Positions 1 through 11,179 of a stretch of DNA of 64,000 nt are shown here, piece by piece. The translations under genes and the position numbers were made by a program. The notes below the pieces were generated by a model that saw nothing but the letters and a program-made list of their open reading frames with translations, had not been told where the DNA came from and did no database searches. Every line of letters begins with the position of its first letter. Positions within the stretch are counted from its first letter, which is position 1. Origin of the DNA: Megaustenia siamemsis (taxonomy: Eukaryota > Mollusca > Gastropoda > Stylommatophora > Ariophantidae); assembly GCA_032433765.1 (NCBI GenBank), contig JAVIAB010000047.1:14373107-14437106 (forward strand), given 5' to 3'.

Positions 1-1437
1 TAGTAGTAGTAGTAGTAGCAGTTATAGTAGTAGAGAAGTGGTAATGGTAGTAGTAGTTATAGTAGTAGAGTAGTGGTTATGGTAGTAGAAGAAGTTATAG
101 TAGTAGAGTAGTGGTACTGGTAGTAGTAATAGTAGTAATTATAGAAGTAGAGTAGTGGTAATGGTAGTAGTAGTAGTAGTTGTAGTTATAGTAGTAGAGT
201 AGTGGTAATGGTAGTAGTAGTAATAGTTATAGTAGCAGAGTAGTGGTAATGGTAGTAGTAGTAGTTATAGTAGTAGAGTTGTGGTAATGGTAGTAGTAGT
301 TATAGTAGTAGAGTAGTTGTAATAGTAGTAGTAGTAGTTATAGTAGTAGAGTAGTGGTAACGGTAGTAGTAGTAGTAGTTATAGTAGTAGAGTAGTGGTA
401 ATGGTAGTAATAGTAGTTATAGTAGTAGAGTAGTGATAATGGTAATAGTAGTAGTAGTTATAGTAGTAGAGTAGTGGTAATGGTAGTAGTAGCAGTAGTA
501 GTTATAGTAGTAGAGTAGTGGTAATGGTGGTAGTTGTAGTAGTAGTAGTAGTAGTAGTTATAGTAGTAGAGTAGTGGTACTGGTAGTAGTAGTAGTTATA
601 GTAGTAGAGTAGTGGTAATGGTGGTAGTAGTAGTAGTTATAGTAGTGGAGTAGTGGTAATGGTAGTAGTAGTAGATATAATAGTAGAGTAGTGTTAATGG
701 TAGTGGTAGTAATAGCAGTTATAGTAGTGGAGTAGTGGTACTGGTATTAGTAGTAGTAGTTATAGTGGTAGAGTAGTGGTAATGGTAGTAGTAGTAGTAG
801 TTATAGTAGTAGAGTATTGGTAATGGTAGTAGTAGTAGTAGCAGTTATAGTAGTAGAGAAGTGGTAATGGTAGTAGTAATAGTAGTTATAGTAGTAGAGT
901 AGTGGTAATGGTAGTAGTAGTAATTATAGTAGTAGTAGTTATAGTAGTAGTTATAGTAGTAGAGTATTGGTAATGGTAGTAGTAGTAGTAGTAGTAGCAG
1001 TTATAGTAGTAGAGAAGTGGTAATGGTAGTAGTAGTAGTTATAGTAGTAGAGTAGTGGTAATGGTAGTAGTAGTAGTAGTTATAGTAGTAGAGTAGTTGT
1101 AATGGTAGTAGTACTAGTAGTTATAGTAATAGAGTAGTGGTAATGGTAGTAGTAGTAGTTAAAGTAGTAGAGTCGTAGTAATGGTAGTTATAGTAGTAGA
1201 GTAGTGGTGATGGTAGTAGTAGTAGCAGTTATAGTAGTAGAGTAGTTGTAATGGTAGTAGTAGTTATAGTAATAGAGTAGTGGTAATGGTAGTAGTAGTA
1301 GTAGTAGTTATAGTAGTAGAGTAGTGGTAACGGTAGTAGTAGTAGAATAGTGGTAATGGTAGTAGTAGTAGTTATAGTAGTAGAGTGGTGATAATGGTAA
1401 TAGTAGTAATAGATATAGTAGTAGAGGAGTGGTAATG

Positions 1438-1475
<38 letters not shown>

Positions 1476-2680
1476 TATAGTAGTAGAGTAGTGTTGATAG
1501 TAGTGGTAGTAGTAGTTATAGTAGTAAAGTAGTGGTAATAGTAGTAGTAGTTATAGTAGTAGCGTAGTGGTGATGGTAGTAGTAGTAGTAGTTATTGTAG
1601 TAGAGTAGTAGTAATTGTACTTATAGTAGTAGAGTAGTGGTGATGGTAGTAGTAGTAATAGTTATAGTAATAGAGTAGTGGTAATAGTAGTAGTAGTAGT
1701 TGAGGTTATAGTAGTAGCTATAGTAGTAGAGTAGTGGTAATGGTAGTAGTAGTAGTAGTAGTTGTAGTAGTAGATTAGTGGGTATGGTAGTAGTAGTAGT
1801 TATAGTAGTAGAGTAGTAGTAATGGTAGTTATAGTAGTAGTTATAGTAGTAGAGTAGTGGTAATGGTAGTAGTAGTAGTTATAGTAGTAGAGTAGTGGTT
1901 ATAGTAGTAGTAGTAGTTGTTATAGTAGTAGAATAGTGGTGATGGTAGTAGTAGTAGTTATAGTAGTAGAGTAGTGGTGATGGTATTAGTAGTAGTAGTT
2001 ATAGTTATAGTAGTAGGGTAGTGGTGATGGTAGTAGTAGCTATAGTAGTAGAGTAGTGGTAATGGTAGTAGTAGTACTAGTTATAGTAGTAGAGTAGTTG
2101 TGATGGTAGTTATTGTAGTAGTTATAGTAGTAGAGTACTGGTATAAAGTTGTCATGGTATTTGAGTAGGTGTAGTAGTAGTTCTAATAGTTCTAAGTAGT
2201 AGTAGTAGTAGTAGTAGAGTAACAGTTATAAGAGTAGTTATAGTAGTAGTTTTAGTAGTAGAGTAGTAGTAGTGGTAGTGGTAGACTTAGTAGTAGAGTG
2301 GTGGTAGAAAGTTGTCATGGTAGTTTGTAGGGGTAGTGTTAGTTGTAGGTGTAGTAATTGTAGTAGAGTAGTAGTAGAGTAGTAGTCATAGTAGTAGAGT
2401 AGTGGTAGTGGTAGCAGAGTATCAGTAATGATCTTAGCGGCATTAGTGCCAGCAGTAGTTTTAGTAGTAGTTGTAGTACTAGTTGAGTAGTAAAAGTTAC
2501 GGTAGTAATAATTATAGTAGTGGTATTAGTTGTAATAGTAATAGCAGTCGTCGTAGCAGTTGAGTTAGTAATAGTGGTGACAGTAGTTGTAGTAGTGTTG
2601 GTAGATGTGGTAGTAGTAGTAGTCATAGTAGTAGTAGAAGTAGTGGTAATAGTAGCAGTAGAATTAGCAGTAAGTAGTAA
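1..2680. repeat. TAG-rich degenerate minisatellite
   Basis: The whole stretch is built from TAG/GTA triplets. A loose higher-order unit of roughly 35-45 bases recurs, in which GTAGTAGAGTAGTGGTAATG is followed by a variable run of GTA and then TTATAG. Point variants and indels are frequent and the array decays toward 2200-2680, where other triplets mix in. It reaches the left edge of the window, so its full length is unknown. Open frames here only reflect the absence of stops in one frame of a triplet repeat and are not genes. Confidence 0.95.
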
Positions 2681-2867
2681 TTGTTAAAGACAATTTTGAA
2701 CTGACTGTTGGATGTAGAATTATAATTTATTCTTATAATGTGGATTTTGTGGTCGGAGAAAAAAAGAAGAATTTGATGATCAAAGTAGGATAAATTGATA
2801 ATTACTGTGATGTGGCTTTGTTAGTTACACTTAGTAGTAGCACCAGCAGCAGTAGCCTTTGTCAGTC
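2681..2867. other. AT-rich spacer
   Basis: Non-repetitive AT-rich sequence between two arrays. I see no coding or RNA signal in it. Confidence 0.5.
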
Positions 2868-4312
2868 TTCTTCTTTTCTCTTTTCACTGATACCTAAAAG
2901 GTGTCCTGGTTTATATCATTTTTTGTTCTAGAGCTGCTCGAATTGTCTGAATTAGTGATTTTCCTTTGTTGTTACATGTCTCTGTCACTACATCTATCCA
3001 TCTTCTTTTCTCTTTCACTGATACCTAAAAGGTGTCGTGGTTTATATCATTTTTTGTTCTAGAGCTGCTCGAATTGTCTGAATTAGTGATTTCCTTTGTT
3101 GTTACATGTCTCTGTCACTACATCTATCCATCTTCTTTTCTCTTTTCACTGATACCTAAAAGGTGTCCTGGTTTATATCATTTGTCGTTCTTGAGCTGCT
3201 CGAACTGTCTGAATTAGTGATTTCCTTTGTTGTTACATGTCTCTGTCACTGCATCTATCCATCTTCTTTTCTCTTTTCACTGATACCTAAAAGGTGTCGT
3301 GGTTTATATCATTTGTCGTTCTTGAGCTGCTCGAACTGTCTGAATTAGTGATTTCCCTTTGTTGTTACATGTCTCTGTCACTGCATCTATCCATCTTCTT
3401 TTCTCTTTCACTGATACCTAAAAGGTGTCGTGGTTTATATCATTTGTCGTTCTTGAGCTGCTCGAACTGTCTGAATTAGTGATTTTCTTTTGTTGTTACA
3501 TGTCTCTGTCACTGCATCTATCCATCTTCTTTTCTCTTTTCACTGATACCTAAAAGGTGTCGTGGTTTATATCATTTGTCGTTCTTGAGCTGCTCGAACT
3601 GTCTGAATTAGTGATTTTCTTTTGTTGTTACATGTCTCTGTCACTGAATCTATCCATCTTCTTTTCTCTTTTCACTGATACCTAAAAGGTGTCGTGGTTT
3701 ATATCATTTGTCGTTCTTGAGCTGCTCGAACTGTCTGAATTAGTGATTTTCTTTTGTTGTTACATGTCTCTGTCACTGCATCTATCCATCTTCTTTTCTC
3801 TTTTCACTGATACCTAAAAGGTGTCGTGGTTTATATCATTTGTCGTTCTTGAGCTGCTCGAACTGTCTGAATTAGTGATTTTCTTTTGTTGTTACATGTC
3901 TCTGTCACTGCATCTATCCATCTTCTTTTCTCTTTTCACTGATACCTAAAAGGTGTCGTGGTTTATATCATTTGTCGTTCTTGAGCTGCTCGAACTGTCT
4001 GAATTAGTGATTTTCTTTTGTTGTTACATGTCTCTGTCACTGCATCTATCCATCTTCTTTTCTCTTTTCACTGATACCTAAAAGGTGTCGTGGTTTATAT
4101 CATTTGTCGTTCTTGAGCTGCTCGAATTGTCTGAATTAGTGATTTTCTTTTGTGTTACATGTCTCTGTCACTGCATCTATCCATCTTCTTTTCTCTTTTC
4201 ACTGATACCTAAAAGGTATTGTGGTTTATATCATTTGTTGTTCTTGAGCTGCTCGAATTGTCTGAATTAGTGATTTTCCTTTGTTGTTACATGTCTCTGT
4301 CACTGCATCTAT
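2868..4312. repeat. 131-bp satellite, about 11 units, derived from a LINE 3' end
   Basis: The phrase CTGATACCTAAAAGGTGTC recurs about every 131-132 bases (near 2888, 3019, 3150, 3281, 3411, 3542, 3673, 3805, 3936, 4068 and 4200). Units differ by a few substitutions and one-base indels. Read on the minus strand, each unit encodes the end of a LINE protein (IDAVTETCNNK, then SLIQTVRAAQERQ). The same coding piece occurs once, unamplified, at 9512-9752 on the plus strand. The array is therefore a tandem amplification of a LINE 3' terminus. Short repeated plus-strand frames inside it are not genes. Confidence 0.92.
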
Positions 4313-4358
4313 TTATCGTCTTCTGTGTCTTCCTCTTGGTCTTTTTCCATGCAAATTC
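4313..4358 (-). pseudogene. LINE C-terminal piece bordering the 131-bp array
   Basis: On the minus strand this encodes HGKRPRG-like residues just upstream of the terminal piece that is amplified next door: CATGGAAAAAGACCAAGAGG in reverse complement matches 9573 onward. It marks where the single-copy LINE passes into the array, so the array sits at the LINE 3' end. Confidence 0.65.
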
Positions 4359-4371
4359 TTCTTCAGTAAAA

Positions 4372-4624
4372 GTAAAAAAAAAAGGTAAAGAGCCCCGTCA
4401 CGCCAAGTGGCGTATAGGGAATATGGTGCTTGTGACCATAAATTTTACAGACCTTCAGCACATGATTTTTGGGGTAATGTGGTCGGTATTACGTCTGTGC
4501 CGCTTTACTTTCCCAGAAAAATTCAGGTACCCATATAAGTCTGGGTGAACCCGGAAGCCGTCGGTTGGGATCGAACATTGTCTTTTGTTGTCCAGTTCAC
4601 TAACCACTGAGCTATCGCGGCTCA
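4372..4624 (-). repeat. SINE-1 copy (tRNA-headed)
   Basis: The reverse complement starts GAGCCGCGATAGCTCAGTGG (A-box-like) and has GTTCGATCCC (B-box-like) about 60 bases later, then a body with GGTTCACCCAGAC and TGGGTACCTGA, and ends CTTTACCTTTTTTTTTT. This is the layout of a tRNA-derived SINE with a T-rich 3' tail. Other copies are at 12366-12708, 21590-21741 and 57114-57375. It is noncoding and depends on a partner LINE. Confidence 0.85.
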
Positions 4625-4735
4625 GCCTTCGTCTGTAATAGCTGGCTATAGATTTTGCAGTGCCCCTAGGAAATGTTATTTTTCTTTTCTTTCGCCGTGT
4701 ATTATCTTTTTCTGTGCCTGCTTCTTGCTTCAGTT
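4625..4735 (-). repeat. LINE-E-associated 3' end fragment
   Basis: CCCCTAGGAAATGTTATTTT and the following C/T-rich bases are the reverse complement of the 3' end that follows LINE E at 45200-45290 and 12850-12945. It abuts the head of SINE-1 directly. Confidence 0.6.
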
Positions 4736-5040
4736 GAAGCTTTAGTGTGTGTTTCGAAAGAATGCGGTCTGAAGGGGCAGGTATGAAGTGAATTCGAGTT
4801 GAAGTTAATAAAATCAATAAACGTGGTACGCACAGTCATGTGAATGATGTTATTATATGGGGAAATATCTAAAGTTAGTAAGTAGCGCGTACTTGGTGGC
4901 TTGGATAAATTGAAGTTAGTGAAAAGTGATTTGAGCAAACAATGGGAGTAGGATAAATATGCTAACACTGGTTGTTGTTGTTGTCGACGGATTGCCACGA
5001 GTTGATGCGGGCAATTTGCCATTTGACTCATAAGATGTGG
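4736..5040. other. Unassigned spacer
   Basis: Mixed-composition DNA. Minus-strand frames of about 110 codons overlap here but show no family motif and run into neighbouring repeats. I see no supportable gene. Confidence 0.4.
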
Positions 5041-5380
5041 CGGGTCGTAATGGCTTTCTTGACATTTCTGGCTCTTACTGGAGAGGTTGGAGTTCGTCTA
5101 TTGCAGGCTATGCTGAGAAACTACTAGTCCAGCCCAGAGGTACTGCAATACTGGGTCCTCTATGTCAGTAACAGCCACCACTACAGGGAACGCGGCGATC
5201 CTAGCCTCTGTTAGCCAGCCTGTTTTGACGCAGACTGTTAGCAGGGGACACCACGAGGAGGTAGAACTGCTAGGTCTTGGTCAGCTGATGGTGCGCCGAC
5301 CCTACTATTGCGACCGCATGTCGCCGGCGCTTCTGCACACTGGTAAAACTGATATAAATCAGTAAGCAGGATAAAATAAA
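5041..5380. other. GC-richer unassigned segment
   Basis: Higher GC than its surroundings, with one 67-codon plus-strand frame at 5162-5365 that I do not recognise. It has no signal peptide, domain or splice evidence. It could be part of a dispersed repeat. Confidence 0.3.
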
Positions 5381-5765
5381 TATAATGAATTTACAAAACA
5401 AGGTGAATTTAATGAAGGAAATAAATAAAGAACAAAAAAACAGTCCGAAGCAGGATCGAACCCGTACTCCTCGACACATCGCTTTGCAACGAGAAACCTG
5501 TGTTAGAGCACACAACCAACTAAGCAACTTAAAAATGTTGCTATCATTGGCGATGTCTTTCTCGCATGTGTACTCATGACTATTGCATAATTTTAAGAAC
5601 ACAACTCGGGAATAAATTGTGCATCTGTATTTTCCTATAAAGACAATTATATCCCGGATAGGTTAGGGCTGAGTACTTGCGTTGCAGACAAACAGTTATT
5701 GGGTGAAACAGTACGAATAGAAGTTTCCAGTGGTATAGACTGGAGACAAATAATAATAAATGAAA
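5381..5765 (-). repeat. SINE-2 / composite tRNA-like repeat, copy 1
   Basis: In reverse complement a tRNA-like core reads GCTTAGTTGGTTGTGTGCTC (A-box-like), then GGGTTCGATCCTGCTTCGGA (B-box-like). It is preceded by a segment whose plus-strand form is GGTTAGGGCTGAGTACTTGC and GACTGGAGACAAATAATAAT. The same arrangement recurs at 5766-6010, 11500-11905 and 11906-12360, with a fragment at 27780-27890. Confidence 0.75.
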
Positions 5766-6010
5766 ATAATTATGATGCGAAACTTCCGAGGCGATAGTTC
5801 AATGAATCATTTCAGGGGAAGAGATATGTTTACATCACACGTACAGCAATCCACAAATAATCAGCAACATAAAAAAAAAAAACAAAGAACGATAGACAGT
5901 CCGAACCAAGATCGAACTCTAACACGTTGACACAGCGCTTTGTCCCGAGAAACCTGCGCAATAGTGCACGACCAACTAAGCAACCTAAACGAGTTAATAT
6001 TTATTCATTG
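5766..6010 (-). repeat. SINE-2 / composite repeat, copy 2
   Basis: Begins GATGCGAAACTTCCGAGGCG and runs into a second tRNA-like core with the B-box-like GTTCGATCTTGG on the minus strand. It lies head to tail with copy 1, a tandem arrangement repeated at 11.5-12.4 kb. Confidence 0.7.
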
Positions 6011-6083
6011 TTATTTGTCTCTCCTCCTGAATTGAATGAATTTGGCGAATCTGTTGTAAAACGGTGAACTGTAGAGTGTGATT

Positions 6084-6740
6084 TTTTTTTTTTTTTAAAT
6101 AAAAAATTGTTCCTGTCTTCTTTCCTTCCTCATTTGACTTTCAGTGTCGAGGGGAGATAATAATTTGCGGTCTTTTGCTCTTCTGTTCGCCTCTGCTGCT
6201 GTTATGTTTCCTAGTGTTTCTAATATTCCGTCGATCTCTTTTTTTCGCGGCCGGCCTTTGGGTCTAATGTTCTCGCAACGTTTATTGAACACTCTTGTTG
6301 TGTTTTGGTCTTTCTGCCTTGTCACTTGGCCAAACCATTTTGTCTGTTGTTTCTTTATATATTCTATGGTGGGGGTTATTGCTAGCTTTTTTCTCAGTTC
6401 TTCATTTCTGATCTTATCTCTCAGGTTGTTTCCTGTCATTCGCGTAACACACTTCATCTCAGTAGATGCTATTTTTCTTATTGTTCTTGCATCTGTGATC
6501 CAAGGACTGGCATTGGTAGCACAACGTTGGGATGAAGATTGTATTGTGTGTACCCGTTTTGCCTCTAGAGCTATTTCATTGTTGGACAGTAGTGATGATA
6601 GTTGTCCAATGATTTGACAAGCTTTGGTGCATCTTAAGTCTATCACTGCTGTTTGTGAATTATTGTTTGTCACTAAACTTCCTAGGTATTTAAATTCCTT
6701 TACTTGTTTTAGTTGTCGGCCGTCCATAATTATGTTGATA
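6084..6740 (-). pseudogene. LINE-A reverse transcriptase C-terminal fragment
   Basis: The minus-strand frame of about 210 codons (6727 down to 6095) starts MDGRQLKQVKEFKYLGSLVT and includes RMTGNNLRDKIRNEELRKKL, WFGQVTRQK, GRPRKKEIDGILETLG and a charged end. This is the post-catalytic region of a LINE RT ORF. The catalytic core and endonuclease are missing (5' truncation), and the expected C-W-T around ALYNTIF...CYQCQTW is damaged. Other copies: 42310-42860, 53982-54709, 55890-56240 and 60071-60935. Confidence 0.85.
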
Positions 6741-6773
6741 TTCTGTTAATAAACCGTGTTGATATCATCATCA

Positions 6774-7680
6774 TCATGTGCCATACCGGTTGGCGTAGGC
6801 GGTCATGTTCCTCCACAATCTTCTATGCACAGTGCATCGTATCAGTTCTGTTGTTGAATGTTTTCCATGCCATGACACCAAGCTATCCAGTATTTTCTCT
6901 CTTTGTCGTCCGCGATATCTCTTTCCTTTTATTTTGCCAGTTGTAACCAAGTATTCCAACTTTCCTCTTCTCATGATGTGCCCGAAAAATATTGATTGTT
7001 TTCCTTGACGTTTTTTAGGAGCTCCCTTTTTGTGTTGGTCTCTTTGAGAATTACCTCGCTGACCTTTTTAGCTGTTCAGGGAGCTTTCAACATTCTTCTT
7101 AAATGCCATAACCTGGCGCTAGAAGTATTTAATTTGTTTGTCTACTGTCCATGATTCACTTCCACAGGTCAGAACTTGCTCTATATAGAACCATTAGGCT
7201 CTCATTCTTATCTTCTTTAACATAGACGTGTTGCAGAAGACATTTTTTCATTTTATGAAATGCTATTTTGACCTGAGCTAATCTACATTTTATTTCTGTG
7301 GTGCATCATCCATCGGGTGTTATTACTATGCTCAAGTATTTGACTCTCTGAACTTGTTGATTTGTCCCTTATTTTATTTTGTAAGATGATGGTTATTGTT
7401 TCTTCGATATGACCACTACTTCTGTTTTCTTACTATTCAGACTGATACATTTCTTGTTGCCTTCTTTTGCTATTATGTTTATCATTTCTGGTAGTTCATT
7501 CTGCGTCTTTGTTATTAAGGCTAGAGCATCCTCATATAGCAAAATATGTACGTCAATTTATCGCAAAAAAATGTTAATTGTTTCTTACTAATATTGTTAA
7601 GAAGCTTTCTATTTGCTCTGGCCTTTCTATAAATAACATCTTTATTACTATTTTTCTTTAAGCTACTCAAGGAATTAGGT
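6774..7680 (-). pseudogene. LINE-B reverse transcriptase fragment, degraded
   Basis: On the minus strand the end is clear: MRRGKLEYLVTTGKIKGKRY, GRQREKILDSLVSWHGK, STTELIRCT and RRLWRNMTAYANRYGT. The stop is followed by a CATGATGATGATG tail. Upstream (7100-7610) the frame is broken, but TKRELLK- and LYEDALALITKTQ-like pieces remain where YADD-type residues would be expected. It is a dead 5'-truncated copy. LINE A lies immediately downstream, the same B-then-A order seen at 53.5-54.7 kb. Confidence 0.82.
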
Positions 7681-7860
7681 TTCAACAATTTCTTTGTAAA
7701 TCCATATTTCTTTAGCCCTCCAACTTTTTTCTTGGTGTTTGTCTATTTTTGTTCATGATTCACTTACATATGAGAAACATGGGTTTACATAAAACTAAAG
7801 AATTATTTCATATCTCCATTTGTCAGAAATTGAATTCATAATGTATTTTTCTCTGCGAAC
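7681..7860 (-). pseudogene. Possible older LINE remnant
   Basis: Reverse-complement translation gives SYVSESWT and an IEAxEIWIYKxI-like string, recalling the conserved Y-G-S-E-S-W-T...E-M-W-x-x-R-R-I region of LINE proteins. Frames are broken and the match is weak. Confidence 0.35.
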
Positions 7861-7892
7861 GCACACACACACAAACAAACACACACACACAC
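7861..7892. repeat. (CA)n microsatellite
   Basis: CACACACA and CAAACAAACA runs. Confidence 0.9.
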
Positions 7893-7954
7893 AAGTATGA
7901 TCTTGCATTGGGAACCGAAATGCTGTCTATTTGATTAAGGATTTGTTGAAGGAT

Positions 7955-8150
7955 GGTTAAAATATGGTTGACAAAGAAGATGAAAGTTTGAATCTACTGA
8001 CAATGTTCAACACAAGTCGAAAAAAGACAAATGAACTATTTAGAATATTTAAAGAGAGAGAATAACATATTGGACATTGTCTTGGGTAGGAAAGTAATGT
8101 AAAAGAGGCAGACGCAGTCAAAGTCTGAAGTGGACTGACAACATCAAGAG
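7955..8150 (+). pseudogene. LINE C-terminal fragment that seeds the 42-bp array
   Basis: Plus-strand frames read LLTMFNTSRKK and, near 8105-8150, KRGRRSQSLKWTDNIKRSVR, which has the typical LINE ending (basic patch, then W-T-D-N-I-K). The TDNIKRSVREAVTES portion passes without a break into the following tandem array. Confidence 0.65.
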
Positions 8151-8870
8151 AAGTGTAAGGGAAGCTGTGACAGAGTCGGACATCATCAAGAGAAGTGTAA
8201 GGGCAGCTGTGACAGAGTAGGACATCATCAAGAGAAGTGTAAGGGATGCTGTGCCAGAGTCGGACATCATCAAGAGAAGTGTAAGGGAAGCTGTGACAGA
8301 GTAGGACAACATCAAGAGAAGTGCAAGAGAAGCTGTGACAGATTCGGACATCATCAAGAAAAGTGTAAGGGAAGCTGTGACAGCGTCGGACATCATCAAG
8401 AAAAGTGTAAGGGTAGCCTGACAGCGTCGAACATCATCAAGAGAAGTGTAAGGGAAGCTGTGACAGCGTCGGACATCATCAAGAGAAGTGTAAGGCAGGG
8501 AAGCTGTGACAGCATCGGTCATCATCAAGAAAAGTGTAAGGGAAGCTGTGACAGCGTCGGACATCATCAAGAGAAGTGTAAGGGTAGCTGTGAAAGCGTC
8601 GGACATCATCAAGAGAAGTGTAAGGGAAGCTGTGATAGAGTCGGACATCATCGACAGAAGTGTAAGGGAAGCTGTGATAGAGTCCGACATCATCGATAGA
8701 AGTGTAAGGGAAGCTGTGACAGAGTCGGACATCATCGATAGAAGTGTAAGGGAAGCTGTGACAGAGTCGGACATCATCAAGATAAGTGTAAGGTAAGCTG
8801 TGATAAAGTCGGACATCATCGATAGAAATGTAAGGGAAGCTGTGACAGCGTCGGACATCATCAAAACAAG
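8130..8870. repeat. 42-bp minisatellite, about 17 units
   Basis: The unit contains GACATCATCAAGAGAAGTGT and AAGGGAAGCTGTGACAGAGT (42 bases). Variants include ATCGATAGAAG and GACAGCGTCGG. Because 42 is divisible by three, long frames stay open on both strands; these are repeat shadows, not genes. The plus-strand reading is repeated I-I-K-R-S-V-R-E-A-V, matching the end of the preceding LINE fragment. Confidence 0.93.
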
Positions 8871-8952
8871 AGACTGGGTAAATTCCCCTCCATGGTAGGC
8901 AGTTTTCGAGTTTGATGCAACACAAGATGATGGTGGTAACAAAGATTAACAC

Positions 8953-9022
8953 CACAGCTGTTTCTTGATGATGTCCTACTCTGTCACAGCTGCCCCTACA
9001 CTTCTCTTGATGATGTGTTAAT
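8953..9022. repeat. Inverted fragment of the 42-bp array
   Basis: TTCTTGATGATGTCCTACTC and TTCTCTTGATGATG are the reverse complement of the array unit. About 1.5 units occur in opposite orientation 80 bases beyond the array. Confidence 0.8.
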
Positions 9023-9510
9023 AGTCTTGGGAAATTTTCTCATTTCTAAAACATGATTAGACTATAATTCTTCTATAACACATTAACAATCATCATAAGA
9101 GACGTTATATGTTAAATTCGTGGAGCATTTGTGGTTAAATTATGATTATTTTACACCAGAAAGGATCAAATTTGTCAAATTTTGAAATACTTAATCACAT
9201 AACTCTTTTATGTACTAAAATCTCAACAGCATAAAAATTAACTACTTTCGAATTTTCATACTTTTTTTTTTTGCCAGTTCTTATTGTTGAACCACTCCAA
9301 TAAAATATCAATCTCAAGAATGAGAGGAATGTAGTTTCCTGAGAACATCTTCATACATACATGCAGCAACGTTTTTACGATTATAACTAAAATACTACTT
9401 TTGAGAAAAATAACAAACAACACAAGAAGAGATAGAATACCAAATGAAACCATAAGAAAAATGGTAGGAACAAAACTGCCATGAATATATAGAACAGCAA
9501 AAACGTAAAT
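9023..9510. other. AT-rich spacer, nothing recognised
   Basis: AT-rich with a T run near 9262. The 65-codon minus-strand frame at 9256-9453 is hydrophobic and low-complexity and I do not support it as a gene. Confidence 0.4.
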
Positions 9511-9511
9511 A

Positions 9512-9752
9512 GTTTGGCCACCTGGTCAGAATGAATCCTTACCAATCACCATCAAGGGTGTTCTTCTCGAGAATGCATGGAAAAAGACCAAGAGGAAGAC
9601 CCAGAAGAAGATGAATAGATGCAGTGATAGAGACATATAACAACAAAGGAAAATCACTAATTCAGACAGTTCGAGCAGCTCAAGAACGACAAATGATATA
9701 AACCACGACATCTTTTAGGTATCAGTGAAAGAGAAAAGAAGAAGTAAAATGC
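9512..9752 (+). pseudogene. LINE C-terminal fragment, parent type of the 131-bp satellite
   Basis: Reads GHLVRMNPYQS, then HGKRPRGRPRRR, a stop where W is normally found, IDAVIETYNNKGKSLIQTVR, AAQERQ and TTTSFRYQ. These are classic LINE post-RT residues. The last 131 bases are the same sequence that is tandemly amplified at 2868-4312 in the opposite orientation. Confidence 0.8.
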
Positions 9753-9754
9753 TA

Positions 9755-10215
9755 TTATGAAATAAAGGAAAAACAGCTGTGGGGAGGGGGGGGAGTGGGA
9801 GGGTGGGGGGGGGAACAATTGGATTGTTCATTTAAGCCTCGTGCACCCCTCAGGGAATGCCCGACAATATTAATGGCCTCGTGATTGCCTCTCAGCAGGA
9901 GGGATATAGATGGGGCTGGAGTCACGAGCGGCAGTTACCAGAAGCCAGGTACACATTTTCACCAGGCGGGCATTAAAACAACAAGCTGTTGTCCTGATGC
10001 AGAGATCCAATCCCAATCTGTCGCACCTGACAGCCGACATACAGGTACACGTTCCAATAACAGCGCTAGGGGTCAGACACGGGAGACGTCGGTGTTATAT
10101 TCGTTGCAACACACTAACACAGTCGCATACACACACACACTTCCGGACTTTACCTATTTGTGGGGTGGGGGGGGGGGGGTGCGAGGGGGTATCACATTTC
10201 AGAGCTTATACCTTT
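9755..10215. other. Unassigned GC-richer segment with G tracts
   Basis: Contains poly-G-rich patches (9781-9813 and 10160-10188) and a short CA run near 10128. I recognise no gene or element in between. Confidence 0.4.
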
Positions 10216-10221
10216 AGAATT

Positions 10222-10694
10222 GATTGAGCGTTATGCTGTCCTTTTTTTCTTTCTTTCTTTCTTTCTATCTTTTTTCTATCTTTTTTTCTGTCTGTCTTTC
10301 TTTCTGTTTCTTTCTTTCTTTACTTTTTTAAATTTATTTTTCTCTTTCTTTCTTTCTTTTTCTTTCTTGATTTCTTTTCTTTCTTTTTTCTTTCTTGATT
10401 TCTTTCTTTTTTTCTTTCTTTTTTCTATCTTTTTTCCTGTCTTTCTTTCTTTCTGTTTCTTTCTTTGATCCTTTCTTTCTTTGTTTCATTCTTTCTTTTT
10501 CTTTCTTTCTTTACTTTTTAAAATTTATTTTTCTCTTTCTTTCTTTCTTTTCTTTCTTGATTTCTTTTCTTTCTTTTTTCTTTCTTGATTTCTTTCTTTC
10601 TTTCTTTCTTTTTTCTTTTTATTCTTTCATTCTTTCTTTCTTTGTTTCATTCTTTTTTTTTCTTTCTTTCTTTACTTTTTAAAATTTATTTTTC

Positions 10695-10742
<48 letters not shown>

Positions 10743-11000
10743 TCATTCTGTTTCTTTCTTTGATCCTTTCTTTCTTTGTTTCATTCTTTCTTTCTTTACT
10801 TTTTAAAATGTATTTTTCTCTTTCTTTCTTTCTTTCTTTCTTTTTCTTTCTTGATGTCTTTTTCTTTCTTTCTTTCTTTATTTCTTTCTTTCTTTTTCTT
10901 TCTTTCTTTCTTTCTGTTTCTTTCTTTCATTCTTTCTTTTTCTTTCTTTCTTTCTCTCTGTTTCTCATTTTTTTTCTCTCTTTCTTTCATTCATTCATTT
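10222..11000. repeat. (CTTT)n tract with internal higher-order repeats
   Basis: Almost entirely C and T. Larger blocks recur, for example one containing TTACTTTTTAAAATTTATTT at about 10510, 10672 and 10797, so larger segments were duplicated as well as the tetramer. Phe/Leu/Ser-rich frames here are artefacts. Confidence 0.93.
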
Positions 11001-11179
11001 GCTGTAGATATGAAACATCACAAAGAAAAAGAGCAATGTCTAAAATAATCTAATGTATGTAGTTGTTGTATTGCTTGTTCTTTTAGTCATTTTTCTTTCC
11101 GATGTAGTGTCGTTCTTGTGTGTATCTGGACGCTGTTAGAATAGACATATTTTTGTTATTATATATATGTATTTTATTC

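Noticed and set aside
4550..4624. Functional tRNA gene on the minus strand
   Set aside because: A- and B-box-like segments belong to a multi-copy SINE with a body and tail; no complete cloverleaf.
8118..8955. Overlapping 158- to 274-codon frames on the minus strand
   Set aside because: Shadows of the 42-bp array, open in several frames on both strands.
10160..11053. Phe/Leu-rich membrane-like proteins
   Set aside because: Six-frame translations of a CTTT tract.
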